A stretch of DNA of 64,000 nt from Lucifuga dentata (GCA_014773175.1 VXCM01000118.1:6301-70300); one strand, 5' to 3'. Positions 1 to 13,330 are shown, counted from the stretch's first letter. The notes: generated by a model from the sequence alone, not told the origin. Numbers and translations are program-made.

Positions 1-200
1 CCCCCCACCCCACCCATCATTGCAACTCAGCGGCAGCCATCACTAACCGTCACTGCTGGAACCCCCATTCAGATTTCCTTTATTGAAGGTGCTAGTCAAC
101 TCCCAGCTCCATCACTGAGGGGCCGACCGTATCAGCTTTCAGCTTGTTACGTCAGTGCTACAGCTGGACTCCCACACCCACATGCCCGTGGAATGTCATG

Positions 201-216
201 ACACACACACACTCAT

Positions 217-254
<38 letters not shown>
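201..254. repeat. (CA)n microsatellite
   Basis: Nearly pure CA dinucleotides interrupted once by a short TCATG segment. More scattered CA runs continue to about 410. Confidence 0.9.
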
Positions 255-255
<1 letters not shown>

Positions 256-2114
256 GTTGCACGTACACACAGTTAATCACATATAGACTTGCCCAATGCA
301 TCCACAAATAAAAAGAAAGGGACGTTTCAGCACAAACCCGTTTCCACTGCCTCTAGTCATCACACACCCATGCTGTGTCTACACACACAAACACACATAC
401 ACACTCAACAAACCACCATTAGTCTTAGGAGCTTTTCAGCATGTTTCCCATGCGGGTGAATCACCCTGCAGGTGTTATTGAGATGTCAGGAACCTCCTCC
501 ATACCACTGTAGTTAAACTCTTCACCGCAGAGGTACAGCTAACCTTCAACACATCCTCAGGATCTCTTTGATTCATACGATTAGAGCTGGAAACTGAAGT
601 TGTTGACTGAACTAACTGAACTTTTATTTACTCATTGCTGCTTCTGCTGTGACTGTGGAGGAGAAATTATGAGCAGCCTTTCTGAAATCCGCTGCCCACA
701 GGCTAGTCAACATTTGCATCAGTATGCACAACTGTTCCATTGCCATCCAAGCAAGTAGCCAATGGCTGCTAACTTATTTTCATTATGTGACACGTCCCCT
801 CTTATGTCTCCTACATTATCGCCATGGCAGCTTGATTTGGATTTATTCCCATTTCTGGATTAGGTATGCGCATGTGACCCACCACTTGTCTGCATCATCT
901 GTGTTTTTGCACATGTGCTCTGGGACAATTGGGCTTTTTTTAAAATTTATTTGGGTGGATTACAGTTAAGCTGTTCAGTCATCCTCCACCCCATCCCATG
1001 GCTCCACCCGCCCCTTCCCTGTTCTACATCCTCTCTACCCGGTCCTGAACCTGGTCTAAATCCTGCACCAGGGTTACCATGGCAGCAGCAGCTTAGCATA
1101 CATTACAGAGTGGTCCAACATTACAGCTGAGAGAGAGATTGAGCGAAAAAAAAAAAAAGNAAAAAAAAAAAAAGAGAAAAGAGAAAATGACAGGTCGAAG
1201 AGAGAGTGACGGTGTTGAGAAGAGACACCAAGTGGAAGAAGGGAAAGAGGAAGAGATGTTTCTGCTTTTCTAAATAAAGCTTAATTCTCATGCTTCTAAT
1301 TGAAAAGAAGTATATTTCCATTGCTGCATATGTGAGGGTGTTTGCTCTCGGCCCTTTGCAGCTGATTATTTCATTATCTGAGACGACAGGGATGCTCAAG
1401 CGGGGCTAATGCGTTGTGAAAGTCGCATGGTGAATCCTGGTGGAGAGAAGTGGATCAGAGGATCAACAGCCAGGACCAGGGGAAGGCGGATTGGGGACAT
1501 AAAGCCCCCAGGAGGTGACACAGAGTAAGAGAATGGAAAAAGTAGTAAAATGGCTTACTGTTTCTAATTCCCTAATCCAGCCAGAGATATGATCGCACAG
1601 CACAGCAAGCGGTGTGTTCTCTACAGAGGAAGGCCCACACCAGCAACCAAGCTCTCATAAATCTGGAACTAATAGATTGCATCGTTGCTAATTTAGGGTA
1701 CGCGCAGGCTGCTCGGGGTACAGCTTTCCATTTGCTTGTGCAGCAACACACAGGTTAAGTAGTTAAATTGTGGTTAGTAGTAATTTATTGTAAGTAGTGA
1801 CAGTAATTCAAGGCAAATATGATTTTTTTTTTTTTTTTTNGGGGGGGGGGGGGGGGAGTCTGGGTTAGAGTCAACAACATGCTGAATTATCTCAGAATTA
1901 TCTCTTTTAAAATCGAACAAGACAATATGTGTAGTACAGTAATTGATTTAGGATGATGTCATTTATTGTTGTGTCAATAACCATGCAGGAGTAATGTCTG
2001 TCTGCAGCGCTTGACAGATATTTGGAATTATCTTTTGTGGCAGCGTTTGCAAAATACACTATATTTAAAAATAAAGGTTTAAAAACCACAACTGACATTA
2101 GTATTACCGAAAGG

Positions 2115-2740
2115 TTAAAGGACCATACCGGCCATTTTGCATGTTTGAGCCTAATATATTCACTTTTCATACATGTTACATTACAACCATTTCCCAAAGG
2201 ATAAAACTATATTTCAGCTTTACTGATATTTAGCAAAATCTTTTAATCTTCCAAAATCAAATATTCAAGTGATACACCCATCTTAAAAATTGAGGTTTCG
2301 CCTGCTAATATTTACGCAGTCTTATGAAGTCACGGTCGTTTACATTTTTTGATAAACACAGGCCTTCTTTTGGGACTATATTCCCCAGTGGAGACATACA
2401 TTCACTCCATGCTTTTTNAAACACAGGCCTTCTTTTGGGACTATATTCCCCAGTGGAGACATACATTCACTCCATGCTTTTTATCGCACTTAAATGCTAG
2501 AAAAAAACCTGAATACACGTCTTGTTCGTGATGATGGATTACCTATCCCAAGAACTTTCAAGTATCAACAAGCTGATTTTAATAGTGTACCAGAATGAAC
2601 TGAAACCAATGACAGTCTGGAAGGTAGGAAAAAAATTTAATTCACCGTTCCAGTAGTATGCTTTGGGAAATGATTGTCAGTAACGTTATGTGTATGAAAA
2701 TTGAATATATTAGGCTCAAACATGCAAAATGGCTGGTATA
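2115..2740 (+). mobile_element. TTAA-flanked MITE, copy 1 (right end truncated)
   Basis: The left end is TTAA followed by AGGACCATACC and a long terminal inverted repeat containing TTTTGCATGTTTGAGCC. The inverted partner at about 2655-2740 reads GGCTCAAACATGCAAAATGG, but it stops after GGTAT, so the last bases and the right TTAA are lost. The interior contains a block (GGGACTATATTCCCC) shared with the other copies. A 64-base duplication around the N at 2418 inflates its length. Long TIRs, no coding capacity and TTAA target sites fit a non-autonomous Kolobok/T2-like or piggyBac-like element; the TTAAAGG start resembles Xenopus T2 MITEs more closely. Confidence 0.75.
2354..2482. other. assembly scar: 64-bp exact duplicate around a single N
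   Basis: Bases 2354-2417 are repeated exactly at 2419-2482, separated only by the N at 2418. Other copies of the same MITE carry this block once, so this is most simply an unmerged contig overlap. Confidence 0.85.
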
Positions 2741-5700
2741 ATCATAGATTTTAAAATTTTTTATTAGCATTTAAATTTCCCCAATCAGAGTCAAATGTAG
2801 TTTGTCAGTATTGGAAATGACTCAGAAAATTACAAACTGCTTTTTAAAATTGTCACGAGATTACGTCTTATTTCTCAACGAGGCCTGTGACCAGAATTCT
2901 CATTGCTTTATGTTGGCGTTACTTTCTAAAAGTCATACAGTTTCTAACCTGTCATTGCTATACTGTTAAGAATATGCCTGATAGGCTTTTTCAGCATTTC
3001 CTTCATTATGTAGCATGACACAGTCTCTCCATTTGTCATTGTGTTGCTTTTGCACATGCACTGGAAACCTGATCTTTGTCCGTTTAGCAAAGCAAGACAT
3101 TATTACAGAACTGATTTTAGTCTGTGTAGCAAAATGTGACGTCATCGTTATCTGCAACGGCACAAGTTTTTATTTTGCTTCTAGTTTATTCATGACAGAT
3201 TGCTGCAGAGAGGTTGATTCTGACCTTGGCTATGTTATCAGACCCAAATTCAAATAGAATAGTGCTTACTAAAGCATCCAGCCCTCTCTGCCATTTTGTG
3301 CTTTATATCTGTTCTTCCCCCTGCAATAGAAATACAAACTGACAGCTAAAACATCAATGAGCCAAAGTAAAATAATTTCCCTTTTACGGTCATTTTCCAG
3401 AACATAATTTTGTGGAAGTTTTAAAAAGTGCAATTTTCACCTGACCAGTAATTGTAATGCAAATCAGAATCAAACTGTAGTATGTTACAAAGCTGCGGTA
3501 CTGGAAAAATTATAGTAATGAGTTACTTAGTACCATCTTACCCCCAACACACACTCAGTACATTTGCATGCTGACTTGACTGTATTATGTTTAAGGCAAC
3601 TATGTGGAGTAAGGCGTGTACATGGATGGAATTTATAGGATTCTGTTATTCGCTGAATAGGTGATTTGTTACTTAAATGGTTGGAGGGAAACCGTTGCAG
3701 GTGGGAAAACGCATGCACAGAATGCTTATGCTGATTATAAGCCAAAGGAGCATTTACATGCTTTAGCAAAATGATTTACGGTCGCATAATCTAGTTTTGC
3801 TACTCGGAGTCCATCAGTATCGATTTACGCCAGTTTCAATCTGGTTAAGTTGTTTACATGTTGGGATTGGGTTGATAATTTTAATGTAGTACTATGTTTA
3901 TCTTAATAGAGTTATCTTTCATATACGTAAACAGTAAAAGCAGGGGCTTCTTTGTTGGTAGCTCATGTTTTGCCCTATCAGCTACAAGTGACAGTAAAGA
4001 CAAGAACATGCTGACGAAATGAAAATGTTATCAGTTTTATTTCTTCATTTCCATATGGAAACTCAAAGCAGCTGTCTAAAATTGCAGTCTGAGTGCTTCA
4101 TACTAATTTAGTTTTCCAAGCATCTGCTGAACTTATGCTGTTTGATTAAAGGAACACAGATCTTTCACTTATTAATTCTAGCTAACAACACCATGAGCCA
4201 CCATTCAGATAGTAAGGATGCAAAGCGGCATGTTAAAATGCACATCCATCAGTATTGCTTCGCTATATCATGCACACTATGTCAGCTTGGGAGAGAAATT
4301 AAGTTGCGAGCATACTTTGCTTTCCATATTTTGCTTCTGCAGCAGTTCATGTTACACAACAGCTATACTGGAATTAAATGAAGGGTTACTAATACAGCTG
4401 TCCATAAAAATCCATGCTTCATCTTAGCTTAGGGAAATAAAACCATTACATTCAGCGAGCATGGAAATGTGCCATCGCTTCTGTAAATTTGTATCAACAG
4501 CAGAGTAATATTTATGGAGACATCAAAGTATATTTCAGTTAAGCATGGCCGACTGAGCTGCATTGACTTAAAGCGCAACCTGAGCCACAAAACGCCAAAT
4601 CAGTGCTTACACAGAACGTCCTGCTGTGGAGTTATAAATATCAGTTCATTTACGGGTGTAAAGATATGGGTAACAAGGACAAAATAGAAAAAACAGATTC
4701 GATGGACAGCTGCCTGTTTGTTTTGGTCTGTGGTGCCATATGCAGGATACAGAAACAGCCTCAGTGTGATGGGAGCTAAACTGTTGGCTCACTGGAGTTT
4801 TCTGGTCTGTGGATGAAATCCAAAACATGCAGAAGGCTGAAATCTTGCGTGTGTTGCCCACTAATAGCTTCCTCTCTCTTTCTTTCTCTCTCTTATTGGT
4901 GTTTGTTGTTTTCCAACGCTTTCCCTCAGTGTATTGATAATGAGCCATGCATTGGTTCCATAATACGTTTTATTTGTGAGAATGTGTTCAGCACAGGTCA
5001 CACTGAACTCATCATATCCATCCTCATAAACACACAGTGCTGAGTCATGCTTCATTAATTCACTCCATAAATCTGTTCTCTTTCCATTTTCAGACTTTTC
5101 TCTGCAATGTTTCAAGTGCAAGTTGCTTCACTAGGTTGCATACTGGGTGAAAATGGGTATTGCCACTTTAAATTGAGATTACCTGGTAGAGATGGTTTTG
5201 ACTTGCTGGTTTGACTTTTTCCATTCAAACAGTAATGCTGACGTTAGACAAACATCTCTCATTTGACTTCTCTTCCTTAGGGCCATCGCAGATGATAAAG
5301 CATTGAGCATTGACTCCTAACATTTCATCATTTCACCATGGCGTCACGTGGCGCTCGGATTCTCCGTTTTGACGTGGCGCTCAAACTTCAATCAAACTCA
5401 ACCTTGACCTTTCCGATGCTGACCTTTCCAAGGCACAACCAATCAGAGAACAGCTGTCACGTTCAGCAGAAGCGCCACAGTGATGGAGGAGAAGCTCATA
5501 ACCTTTGTAGAGCAGTTTAGAACAGAGACTTATAGGGCTGGACGATATAAACGATATGAAGTCTCATCGCGATATTAAAAAAATCTTTGATATAAAAATG
5601 AGGACGTCAATAAAATCAATAGAAAATAGTGCTTGAACACAGGAAATTAATGATGGCTCAAACAGCCAATAGTTTCCCAGAACTGGAACAAACTAGCCAA

Positions 5701-5819
5701 TCAGGTGGCAGTGTCATATTAACAGCCCACCCACTTCTTCAAAGCAGCATCTTGCTAAATGCCAGTGAACACAGCGCAGTCTGTGTATGTGAGCGAAAGT
5801 CAGACATACATGTCAGAAG

Positions 5820-6197
5820 GTGATGACACTGCAGAGGGAAAAAAAATCAAATGATGACAAAGAAAGGAAACCAGGGCTGACGAAGCACGGCTGTACAACA
5901 AACTTATTTTACCATCTGAAACGCTGCCATCTTATGGAGTCATGCAGCAACGACTTCAAACCCGTTTCCCCAGGACGGAGACGCTCCACTCCAACAAACT
6001 ACCATACAGTCTGCTTTTTCTGCTGTCGCAACATATGGCTGAAAAACAAAAAGACACAAAGACATCACACATGCTGTAACTTTTTTTTACTGGAAAAGAT
6101 ATGCCAATATGGACTGCTGAAAAAGAGGGATTTTTCAGTTCAGTTTCAGTTCATACAACTGTTGGTTATTTTATACATGCAGAACAGAAAATATTAA
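5820..6197 (+). pseudogene. BED zinc-finger-like fragment of a hAT transposase
   Basis: A 125-codon open frame inside the hAT remnant. Residues about 12-45 look like the second half of a BED finger: a Cys, then the TTNLFYHLKRCH segment supplying His and the final Cys/His. No DDE/RNase H-like or hATC dimerisation region follows, so it is a truncated relic with no expected transposase activity. The rest of the frame is unlike any family I recognise. Confidence 0.45.
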
Positions 6198-6326
6198 AAT
6201 AAATCTTAAGTTCAAGTGACTTGAAATGCAGCAGAATTTTTGCCATGATTTATATCGTGANAAAATAAATCTTAAGTTCAAGTGACTTGAAATGCAGCAG
6301 AATTTTTGCCATGATTTATATCGTGA
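6196..6326. other. assembly scar: 65-bp exact duplicate around a single N
   Basis: Bases 6196-6260 recur exactly at 6262-6326, with one N at 6261 between them. This is the same pattern as at 2418 and 30743. Confidence 0.85.
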
Positions 6327-7978
6327 TATATATCGATATCAATCAGTATAAAAAAACATTTCGTGATAAATTTCTTTTTCATATCATCCAGCCCTAGTGA
6401 CTCAACATTTGCCGTTTTTTCGCTTTTCTTCGATGAGAAGAAGAAGCAGAGCCTTCTTTGTTGCAATGTCCATGTTGCTACCGATTTAATCGGGAAACCA
6501 AATATGGACCATGCAAATTTGGAATGTGCTAAGATCGCCCATGGTAACCTTCAATATGTCATTAGCAACAAGCGCTTCCTGTCAGCGCTTGGTTGAGCGG
6601 CGCTGCTCAGACTCTACTCATGAACATGCAGGGCGCTGGATGCCAATGCTTAGCATGTGAAATGGGCCTTATTATCATAAAGCTGCTAACACAGACTTGT
6701 TTGCTGCATGAGCATTCAGTCGCTACATTCACATGCACAGTAAACTCTTCTTTTTCTCTACTTGATTAAAGTAAAATTGTAAGTCACATATATTGAATCA
6801 AATTAATAGGATTCATCATTCATTAAATATTTGTGATTCTTTGCTTAATCAATTTAAGATAGGAAGTAAGTCAGGAGAAGAAAGGCATGCCCAGAATGCT
6901 TACACTGACTTTAAGCAAATGTAGCATTTAAGTGCTTCACTAAGTTAATGTAAAATTGTGTAATCTAGCTCTATTCCCAGTATTCAGAGGACATCATTTC
7001 AATCTGATTATGGCATTTACATTTGAAAACTATTACGTTAATCGGATCAGAATCAAAAGTTTGAAAATATTCTGATTGACTGAATGTCAACCTCAAAACC
7101 ACCTCGGATTTAAAACAACACCAAAAAAACATTTCTAGCTTCAACCAGAAGCCTCTAGCAGGAAATAATTTATATTACAACAAGCCTAAATTGAATTTGA
7201 GTAATCAGATTTGCTGCTATTCATGTTCCGCAATATGTCCCAAAGCAAGAGACATTTAACAAAAACAAGCAGGAGTTATCGTCATCAAGCAGCATTTTGT
7301 GGAGCTGCTCCATTAATGATATCAAGTGAGTTTGCTATTTCTCTCTGGATGGGAATATATATTTCTACATTAGAAATGTTATCGCCCTCTTAAAGTAAAA
7401 CTTTTAACTGAAGAAAAACTCAAACACAACGCTGCGTGAGATCCACAAAGGTGTATTCTCATCAAATGTCATTACAAAAAAAAATCCACAATCTCACAGC
7501 AATTCATGTCCACAATAACTGAAATAGTTAACCAGACTCAGATGAATAGATTTTACTTTAATAATAGAATGCCACTCAGTTTAGGAATTCACACATTGAT
7601 TCTATAACCAACCATGGAGCAATTATTATTCTCTGATCTGGAACAGTGTTTGCTGTACGCTAAAAATGAAAGAAAAGATATTGTCTGTGTTAGTGCCTGA
7701 ATCAATCAGCACTTTTAAACCGCTGGCATGTGTCAAAAGTTGTTAAAAAAATAGTTGTTTAGTGTAGAGAGACTTTATTTTAGCAGAACTAGACTTTTAA
7801 TTATTCAAAAATGTTATTCTTCAGGCAAAAAAAAAAAAAAATTCTATTAGTTTATTCCCAGTAGACAGTGTAGGCAACACACTCTCTCAGCTGTTAGTCA
7901 GCACTCATTGGATATCTCTTTCATCAGATAATCTCTGCTGGGTATTATTGGCACTTCTAAAAGTGGCATATATTCATG

Positions 7979-8431
7979 TGTCATGATCTGTTCTTTGGTC
8001 ACTTCCTGTTTTATTTTGTAGTCTTGGTTTTTTGCTGTCTAGTTTGCTTTACTTCCGGTTTTTGTTTAGTTTCCCTCCAGTTTTCTCCATCACCTGTGTT
8101 CTATCAGTTAATCACGTCTTCAGTATTTATACTACCCTGGGTTCCTTTGTTTTCTGCCAGATTGTCTTGTTTGCTTGTTTGCCCGTCCTGTTTGCTTGTT
8201 TGCCTGGTTAGCTTGTTTCTTGTCTCCTGGTTTTCCTGTCTTTATGTTTGTTGGTTTGTTTCTTTTATTTTTTTTCGCCGCCTGCCTTGTGGATTATCTG
8301 CCTGATTCCTGTAAGTTCATCCTGCCTCACTATCAGTAGTATTCTTGCCTGGACTTCAATTAAAGACTGTTTCTTCCTCATACACTGCCTGAGCCTGCAT
8401 TTGAGTCCTCCTCCGGAACCCACCCGTCACA
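7979..8431 (+). mobile_element. solo-LTR-like repeat
   Basis: The 453-bp segment starts TGTCATGATC and ends CCCGTCACA, so it has TG...CA borders, and it is flanked by CATG on both sides (7975-7978 and 8432-8435). It contains a TATA-like TATTTATA at 8124-8131 and an ATTAAA polyadenylation-type signal at 8359-8364 in the order expected of U3-R-U5. The T-rich, Cys-rich open frames inside (7976-8475) are by-products of the pyrimidine-rich sequence. No internal retroviral or gypsy-type region is adjacent, so this would be a recombination-derived solo LTR. A SINE-like or other teleost interspersed repeat remains possible. Confidence 0.55.
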
Positions 8432-9290
8432 CATGTGTTATTCCAGTCTGGAAAACATGCTATGCACTTGAGTGAGTTTATCCCATAAACACTTATCACA
8501 ACCATCCAAACTGGCAGCACTTTTTGCCTTCGTCTGGCAGAATTTATTTCTTTTGCCAGCTAAATTGATTTTTTTTTTTTTATTAGGTCTGAATTGACTA
8601 ATGGTCAGTTACAGTTACTGGTTGGTAATGTGGAGATGCTTTTTCTTTCTTTCATATGATTTAAGTAGGAAAAAAGCATTTCTCTGCTATCATTCAGGAT
8701 TCATTCTTTGGCTTTTGCTATCAGGCTTATGATCAATTAAAAGACACACACACCAACTCACACACACACAGATACTACGATGTTATGTTAAGATGTTGCT
8801 GTGTCAATAAAGTGGCAAGTTTTTAAACATAAGAAGTGCTCGTGCCGCAATAATAGACACAGTAATGGCAGTAGGTGGCAGCACAGGCTCATCCCCGTCC
8901 AAGTTACAATGTTTCAGGTTTAAGTTATTCAAAACGAGATAAAATAGCTAACAACATAAAATAGAAACAACATTCTAAAGTAGGACAGCAGCATCTCCAC
9001 CATTCCTCTGGCTGTTTAAGTGGGTGATTAAAAAAGTAGCTGTGTATATATGCACGCACGCACACATACTTAATGAAGACTAACCTGCATACCTATTTGC
9101 TAGCGCCTAGACAGTTATGGCTGCACAGGTTGCCAGTTACAGGATAATTTCTCTTCTGTTTCTATAAAAGCTTTTCCGATGTCAATATGGAGGACCTGCT
9201 TGAAGTTTGTTAGGTACACTGCAAGTTATTACAGTTTAATTTTGACAGCTTGCCATAAATAATAGTTATTTCTGTCAGCTCATTTCTTAA

Positions 9291-9387
9291 AGGACCACAC
9301 CTGTGATTTTGTATGTTTAAACCTAATACAGCCCATATGCATGTGACGTTACCGACAACAAGTTTTCAAAATCACAGTTATTGTCCT
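9291..9387. mobile_element. TTAA-flanked mini-MITE, copy 2 (deletion derivative)
   Basis: Only 97 bp lie between TTAA at 9287-9290 and TTAA at 9388-9391. It starts AGGACCACACC and has degraded inner TIR sequence (TGTATGTTTAAACCTAATAC). It keeps just the two ends of the family found at 20793, 22236, 47437 and 61028. Confidence 0.65.
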
Positions 9388-9574
9388 TTAACCACTTAGC
9401 AGGCTGGAAAAACTGAAGCAGCTTATTGGTAGGAAGAAACTGGAACTTACATTTGGAGATGTAAAGTCCAGTATGAATATCATGTCTTCAGCTTTGGTTT
9501 CTACCAAATAAGTAGCTGAGTAAGCATCTGTGAAAATGTCATGATGTGGCTTTTCCTCTGAATTCTCTTTTTTT

Positions 9575-9590
9575 TTTTTTTTTTTTTTGG
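9575..9590. repeat. poly(T) tract
   Basis: A run of T's within 9569-9588 in otherwise ordinary intronic DNA. Confidence 0.7.
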
Positions 9591-9785
9591 AGATACAGCT
9601 TGCAACTCTGCTCCCAAAGTATTTTGCACGAAAGCTTCCAGCAGCATTTTGCTTCTCTAGCTTTCTAATGTCCCGATATCGTAAACCTTCACCCTTCAAC
9701 ACGGTGGTCCATGTGAGGGGAAAGACCTGCTAAGGCTGCCGTGTTTAATTATTAGTGCATAAATCTGACATCATTTCTGTTTCAG

Positions 9786-9959
9786 GCTGAGCGTCTGTTC
9801 AGCCGAGCGTTCAGTTCCGTCAGTGGCAAGACAGCTAATGGCAGAGACATGAGGACGCGCTGGCTGAAGATGAAAGAGGCGAGAGATGCGCGGCTTTCAC
9901 TCGCGGCGCAAAATGGAGCTGCTGTTGCTTTAATGCATGAAAATTACAGGATGTTGTAG
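9786..9959 (+). other. CpG-rich open frame behind a splice-acceptor-like site
   Basis: A TTTCTGTTTCAG acceptor-like sequence at 9774-9785 is followed by 57 open codons and TAG at 9957-9959. The block is clearly GC- and CpG-richer than its surroundings. The predicted peptide is rich in Arg, Ala and Met and ends ALMHENYRML; I recognise no family. It could be a terminal exon of an unrelated transcript, a decayed transposon piece, or chance. It does not match ARHGAP32. Confidence 0.15.
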
Positions 9960-12649
9960 GGAATCTTTTGAAATTGACAAGAGCGAAACACTTCAAACGT
10001 AAGGTTGTCCCTCTCGTGTCTCACAGGATAATAGAGGGAAGAACTTTAAACTTAGCGGGATGATGGTCTTGATGCTGCCTTTCTTCAGTCACTCTCCTCT
10101 ATCTGGTTTTCTAGGAGGGTGGAAGGAGAGAAACCAGGCAGGAGTGCTGCTTAACTCAAGGTTAAAGTAAGGTTTTGGGAGTTTTTTTTGGTCGTTTTTT
10201 GGGGGGTTTTTTTTGGCTGTGGTGCTGTTAGAGTGGCTGAAGCAGGTGCTGGAAGCAGCAGTTCCTTTGTCTTTGCATGCCTCTTCCCCAAAGAATGCTA
10301 GGACTGCAGCATAGCGAACGGAGAATGTAGACACTTGGCAAGTGTGTGTTGAAGCTTCGCCCTTCATCTCTGCTGCTTTGACAATGCTCAAGCTTTCCCC
10401 TCATAAGCGGTACTTAAGGCATGTCATTAAGGTCGTCTCTGTGGAGGCCTGTCATGGCTAGCTAATGAAAACTGTTTGGTTGTCAACATGACAGGAACAT
10501 GCCAAGAGCATCGCGTTTCTGAAGACCCACCACTTTGTCGTGCTCCGGGAATAAAATCCGATGAAATCTGTGAAACGGAGAATCTTCTTATGATGCAAAG
10601 TGACTAATACAGGTAAATTGGTTGTGATTTAGAATCTAGTATCATCCTGTTTGTGTGTTCTGTCATGCATGCAACAGTAATTGTTGAAGGAAGCGTGATT
10701 AGCCTCTATCTCAGGGAAAGTTATGCAGGTGATAAGATTGTGACCGCAAATTCAAACAATAACAGAATAATCATGTATATGAAGATATGTTCATACCCCA
10801 AATCAGGATAAGACTCATAACTGTGACACTAGTGGAATATAAATGCAGAAATCCACAGTGATGTTCTGCTTGTGGTTAAAGGGCAGAATTCTCTGTCATA
10901 GCAGATTCAGACAGACATTAGTGGATTCAGAAACAGTTCATGAAGCTTTAATATTTTACCCTCGTGTTGACTTCACGCAGTAAATATTGCCACCTACCAT
11001 ATAAGAACTTTTGCGAGTGGACACAATAACTGCCTTTGTAATGCAATGCTATCCAGCATAATAGCCGAGCAATTACTACTGTCTGTGTCAGCGAGGTGCT
11101 TGTTCATCCCTGTGGTGATGTTTCAGGCTGTAGTTTGTGGTGTTGCTGTAATGGACTCTGTTATATTATAAGATGGACCCACTGGAGGGTTGAATCCACA
11201 CCTCCACCTGAGATATTATCAGCTTACAAAGGTAGTACTCATTGCAAGGCTATTATATATGATTGCATTACTTTGTAACATTATTGCTTTTATTTTGTGT
11301 GTCCCATGTACAGTAGAGGCAGAGGTAATATATAATATTACCCAATTTATATTTACATCCGTTCAGGTCACGAGCTCCTTTGGACTTTATACTCCTGATT
11401 TTGCTACAGAAAATCTAAAATGCTGCTGCACGAGATTTAAGAGTCAGGCTTAGATTTAAGAGTTGAGAGATCCCTCTTGTTCTTTGAATATTGATTTGTT
11501 TTTTGTTTTTTTTCTCTCTTGTGCATTCATACTGCATCGGTTCTGTCCCCTCATTTATTTTCTCCTTGGCCTCTTTGCTGAGTCATTTCTAATTGAGGTT
11601 ATGTTAATGACCTTTTGGTCCCACAACTTTGAGATGTCAACATCTCCAGAGCATTTCAGTGATCGTGTTTGCCCTCGCTGGCTATAACAAGGTCCCCTGA
11701 GAGCCAGGCTATAACATATGCGAAGTGGCCAGTAATTCAGTAGTTTGCGATGTTTTAACATTTTTTATTATAAATCTTCCTTGTAACTTGTGCTGGTCAG
11801 CGGTGTCTTGAATGTTACTTCTGTATGGGCTTAGAATATATTAATGTATATGAAAATTATTACCACTCAGTCTGCAAGAGGCATCACAGCTAAGTCTTTT
11901 GTTTGTGTTTCTCAAATTTGTAATATTTCTCATATTTCTCACCTAACATGACATTGAAGAAATTTCACATTAAACCAAACAATGAGGGTTGTTCTTTCCT
12001 TGATAATTATCTCATTGGGGCTGATTTAAGCCTTGAGATCATTGAAATTAATAAAAGCAAAATCTAAAGATTCGGTCTTAGAAATGTACTGCTAATCAGA
12101 GGAACGCTAACACTCATGTAGCCATAACGTTTTTGTTCGGCTGTAGATAATTAAAAATGTGACCAGTGCTTGGAGAGTGGGTGGCTATTTCGTAGCTTTA
12201 ATGCAAATATTATCAATTTTATGATAGCAGACCTTTACAAAGACAGTCTTTGTCAGGGTCAATATGCTTGACCTGATTCTGACTGCTTCAAATATAAAAG
12301 ATAAACAACAATATCAAGTGTATAGAACTAATGTGATGTCAAAGTCTAGAGGACTTAAAGCTTTTTAATATGTATTATTGCTTATTTCAGCTTTACCATT
12401 ATTTTTTTTTAATTAACTTTACTTGCCAGTAACACACTGAATTAAATTGTGGCACATGGACAATATGAGAAAATCAATCAGTGCTGAAATATGTGGATTG
12501 ATTATGGTTAGCTAAATTTCTGGGACTAATATTAACTTTATGCATGCATACTAGTGACAGATCTTTTTTAGTAGTTTATCATATTTGATCATATATTTCA
12601 CTCATATTATTTGCTTTTAATTTTTTGGTTGGGCAGGTTTCTGAGTAAC

Positions 12650-12785
12650 ATGCTTCCTTTGAATGTTCTTTGTTATGCATCTGTCATGTCTTGTAACATA
12701 TGATTCCTTGTGATCTGCATGTTCTCACTGATGTTTCAGACTAGTTTCTACTTTTGAGATTAATAAATTCATCTAATCTAATCTA
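12650..12785 (+). mobile_element. possible LINE 3' tail
   Basis: The segment ends with GAGATTAATAAATTCATC followed by short ATCTA repeats. This is the form of many L2-type LINE 3' ends (AATAAA-like signal plus short tandem repeat). No coding remnant is visible upstream, so it would be a heavily 5'-truncated copy. Confidence 0.3.
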
Positions 12786-13330
12786 AAATAGCACCAGATT
12801 TCATATTAGCCTATTACGCGAATGCTTTGAGATTAATGAGTATACTAGTGTAAATTAGGCCATGGTGCAGTGTAATCCTTGGCAGAGGTGGGCCAACATC
12901 TTCAGGTCAAAGTCAACAACAGTTGTAGAACAGTAAACTATGACAATTAAATTCATATCCATAAATATCTGAACTGCTGTCAAACGCGCTGCAGCAACGA
13001 AATGCATGTTTAGGTTACTCATGGACACCTGAGGTCTGTTTTAATGACACCGCACACCAAATTGCAGGGTTAACTGCATTTGAGATAGGAAAAGCTACTA
13101 CTTAATGCCATTATGGTCACTTCTTATATGGGAATATTAGGTCACAGCTTATCTCATAACTTGAAGCAAGTTCTGCCTTAAACCAACTCAAACCCCACAG
13201 GACCTGATGTAGAGGAAAGAAGATGGAAAGATTGCCCAGATGCACATATGAAAAGGGCAATTCTTGCTTCATTGTTGCCCAGTTAACAGTGTATTAAGGG
13301 AGCGATAAAACCAAGCAAAAACTTTGTGTT

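Larger units (their letters stand above)
5533..6396 (+). mobile_element. hAT-type DNA transposon remnant
   Basis: The left end TAGGGCTGGACGATAT and the inverted right end ATATCATCCAGCCCTA differ at one position over 16 bases. The flanks are GAGACTTA (5525-5532) and GTGACTCA (6397-6404), a 6/8 match that fits a decayed 8-bp hAT target duplication. Inside, the frame at 5820-6197 keeps a BED-finger-like piece (TTNLFYHLKRCH), as expected for the N-terminus of a hAT transposase. No catalytic domain is left. About 66 bases are spurious, because 6196-6260 is duplicated across the N at 6261. Confidence 0.8.

Noticed and set aside
7976..8475. 109-codon Cys/Phe-rich frame resembling a membrane protein
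   Set aside because: It lies inside the LTR-like repeat and comes from T-rich sequence. The hydrophobicity is compositional.
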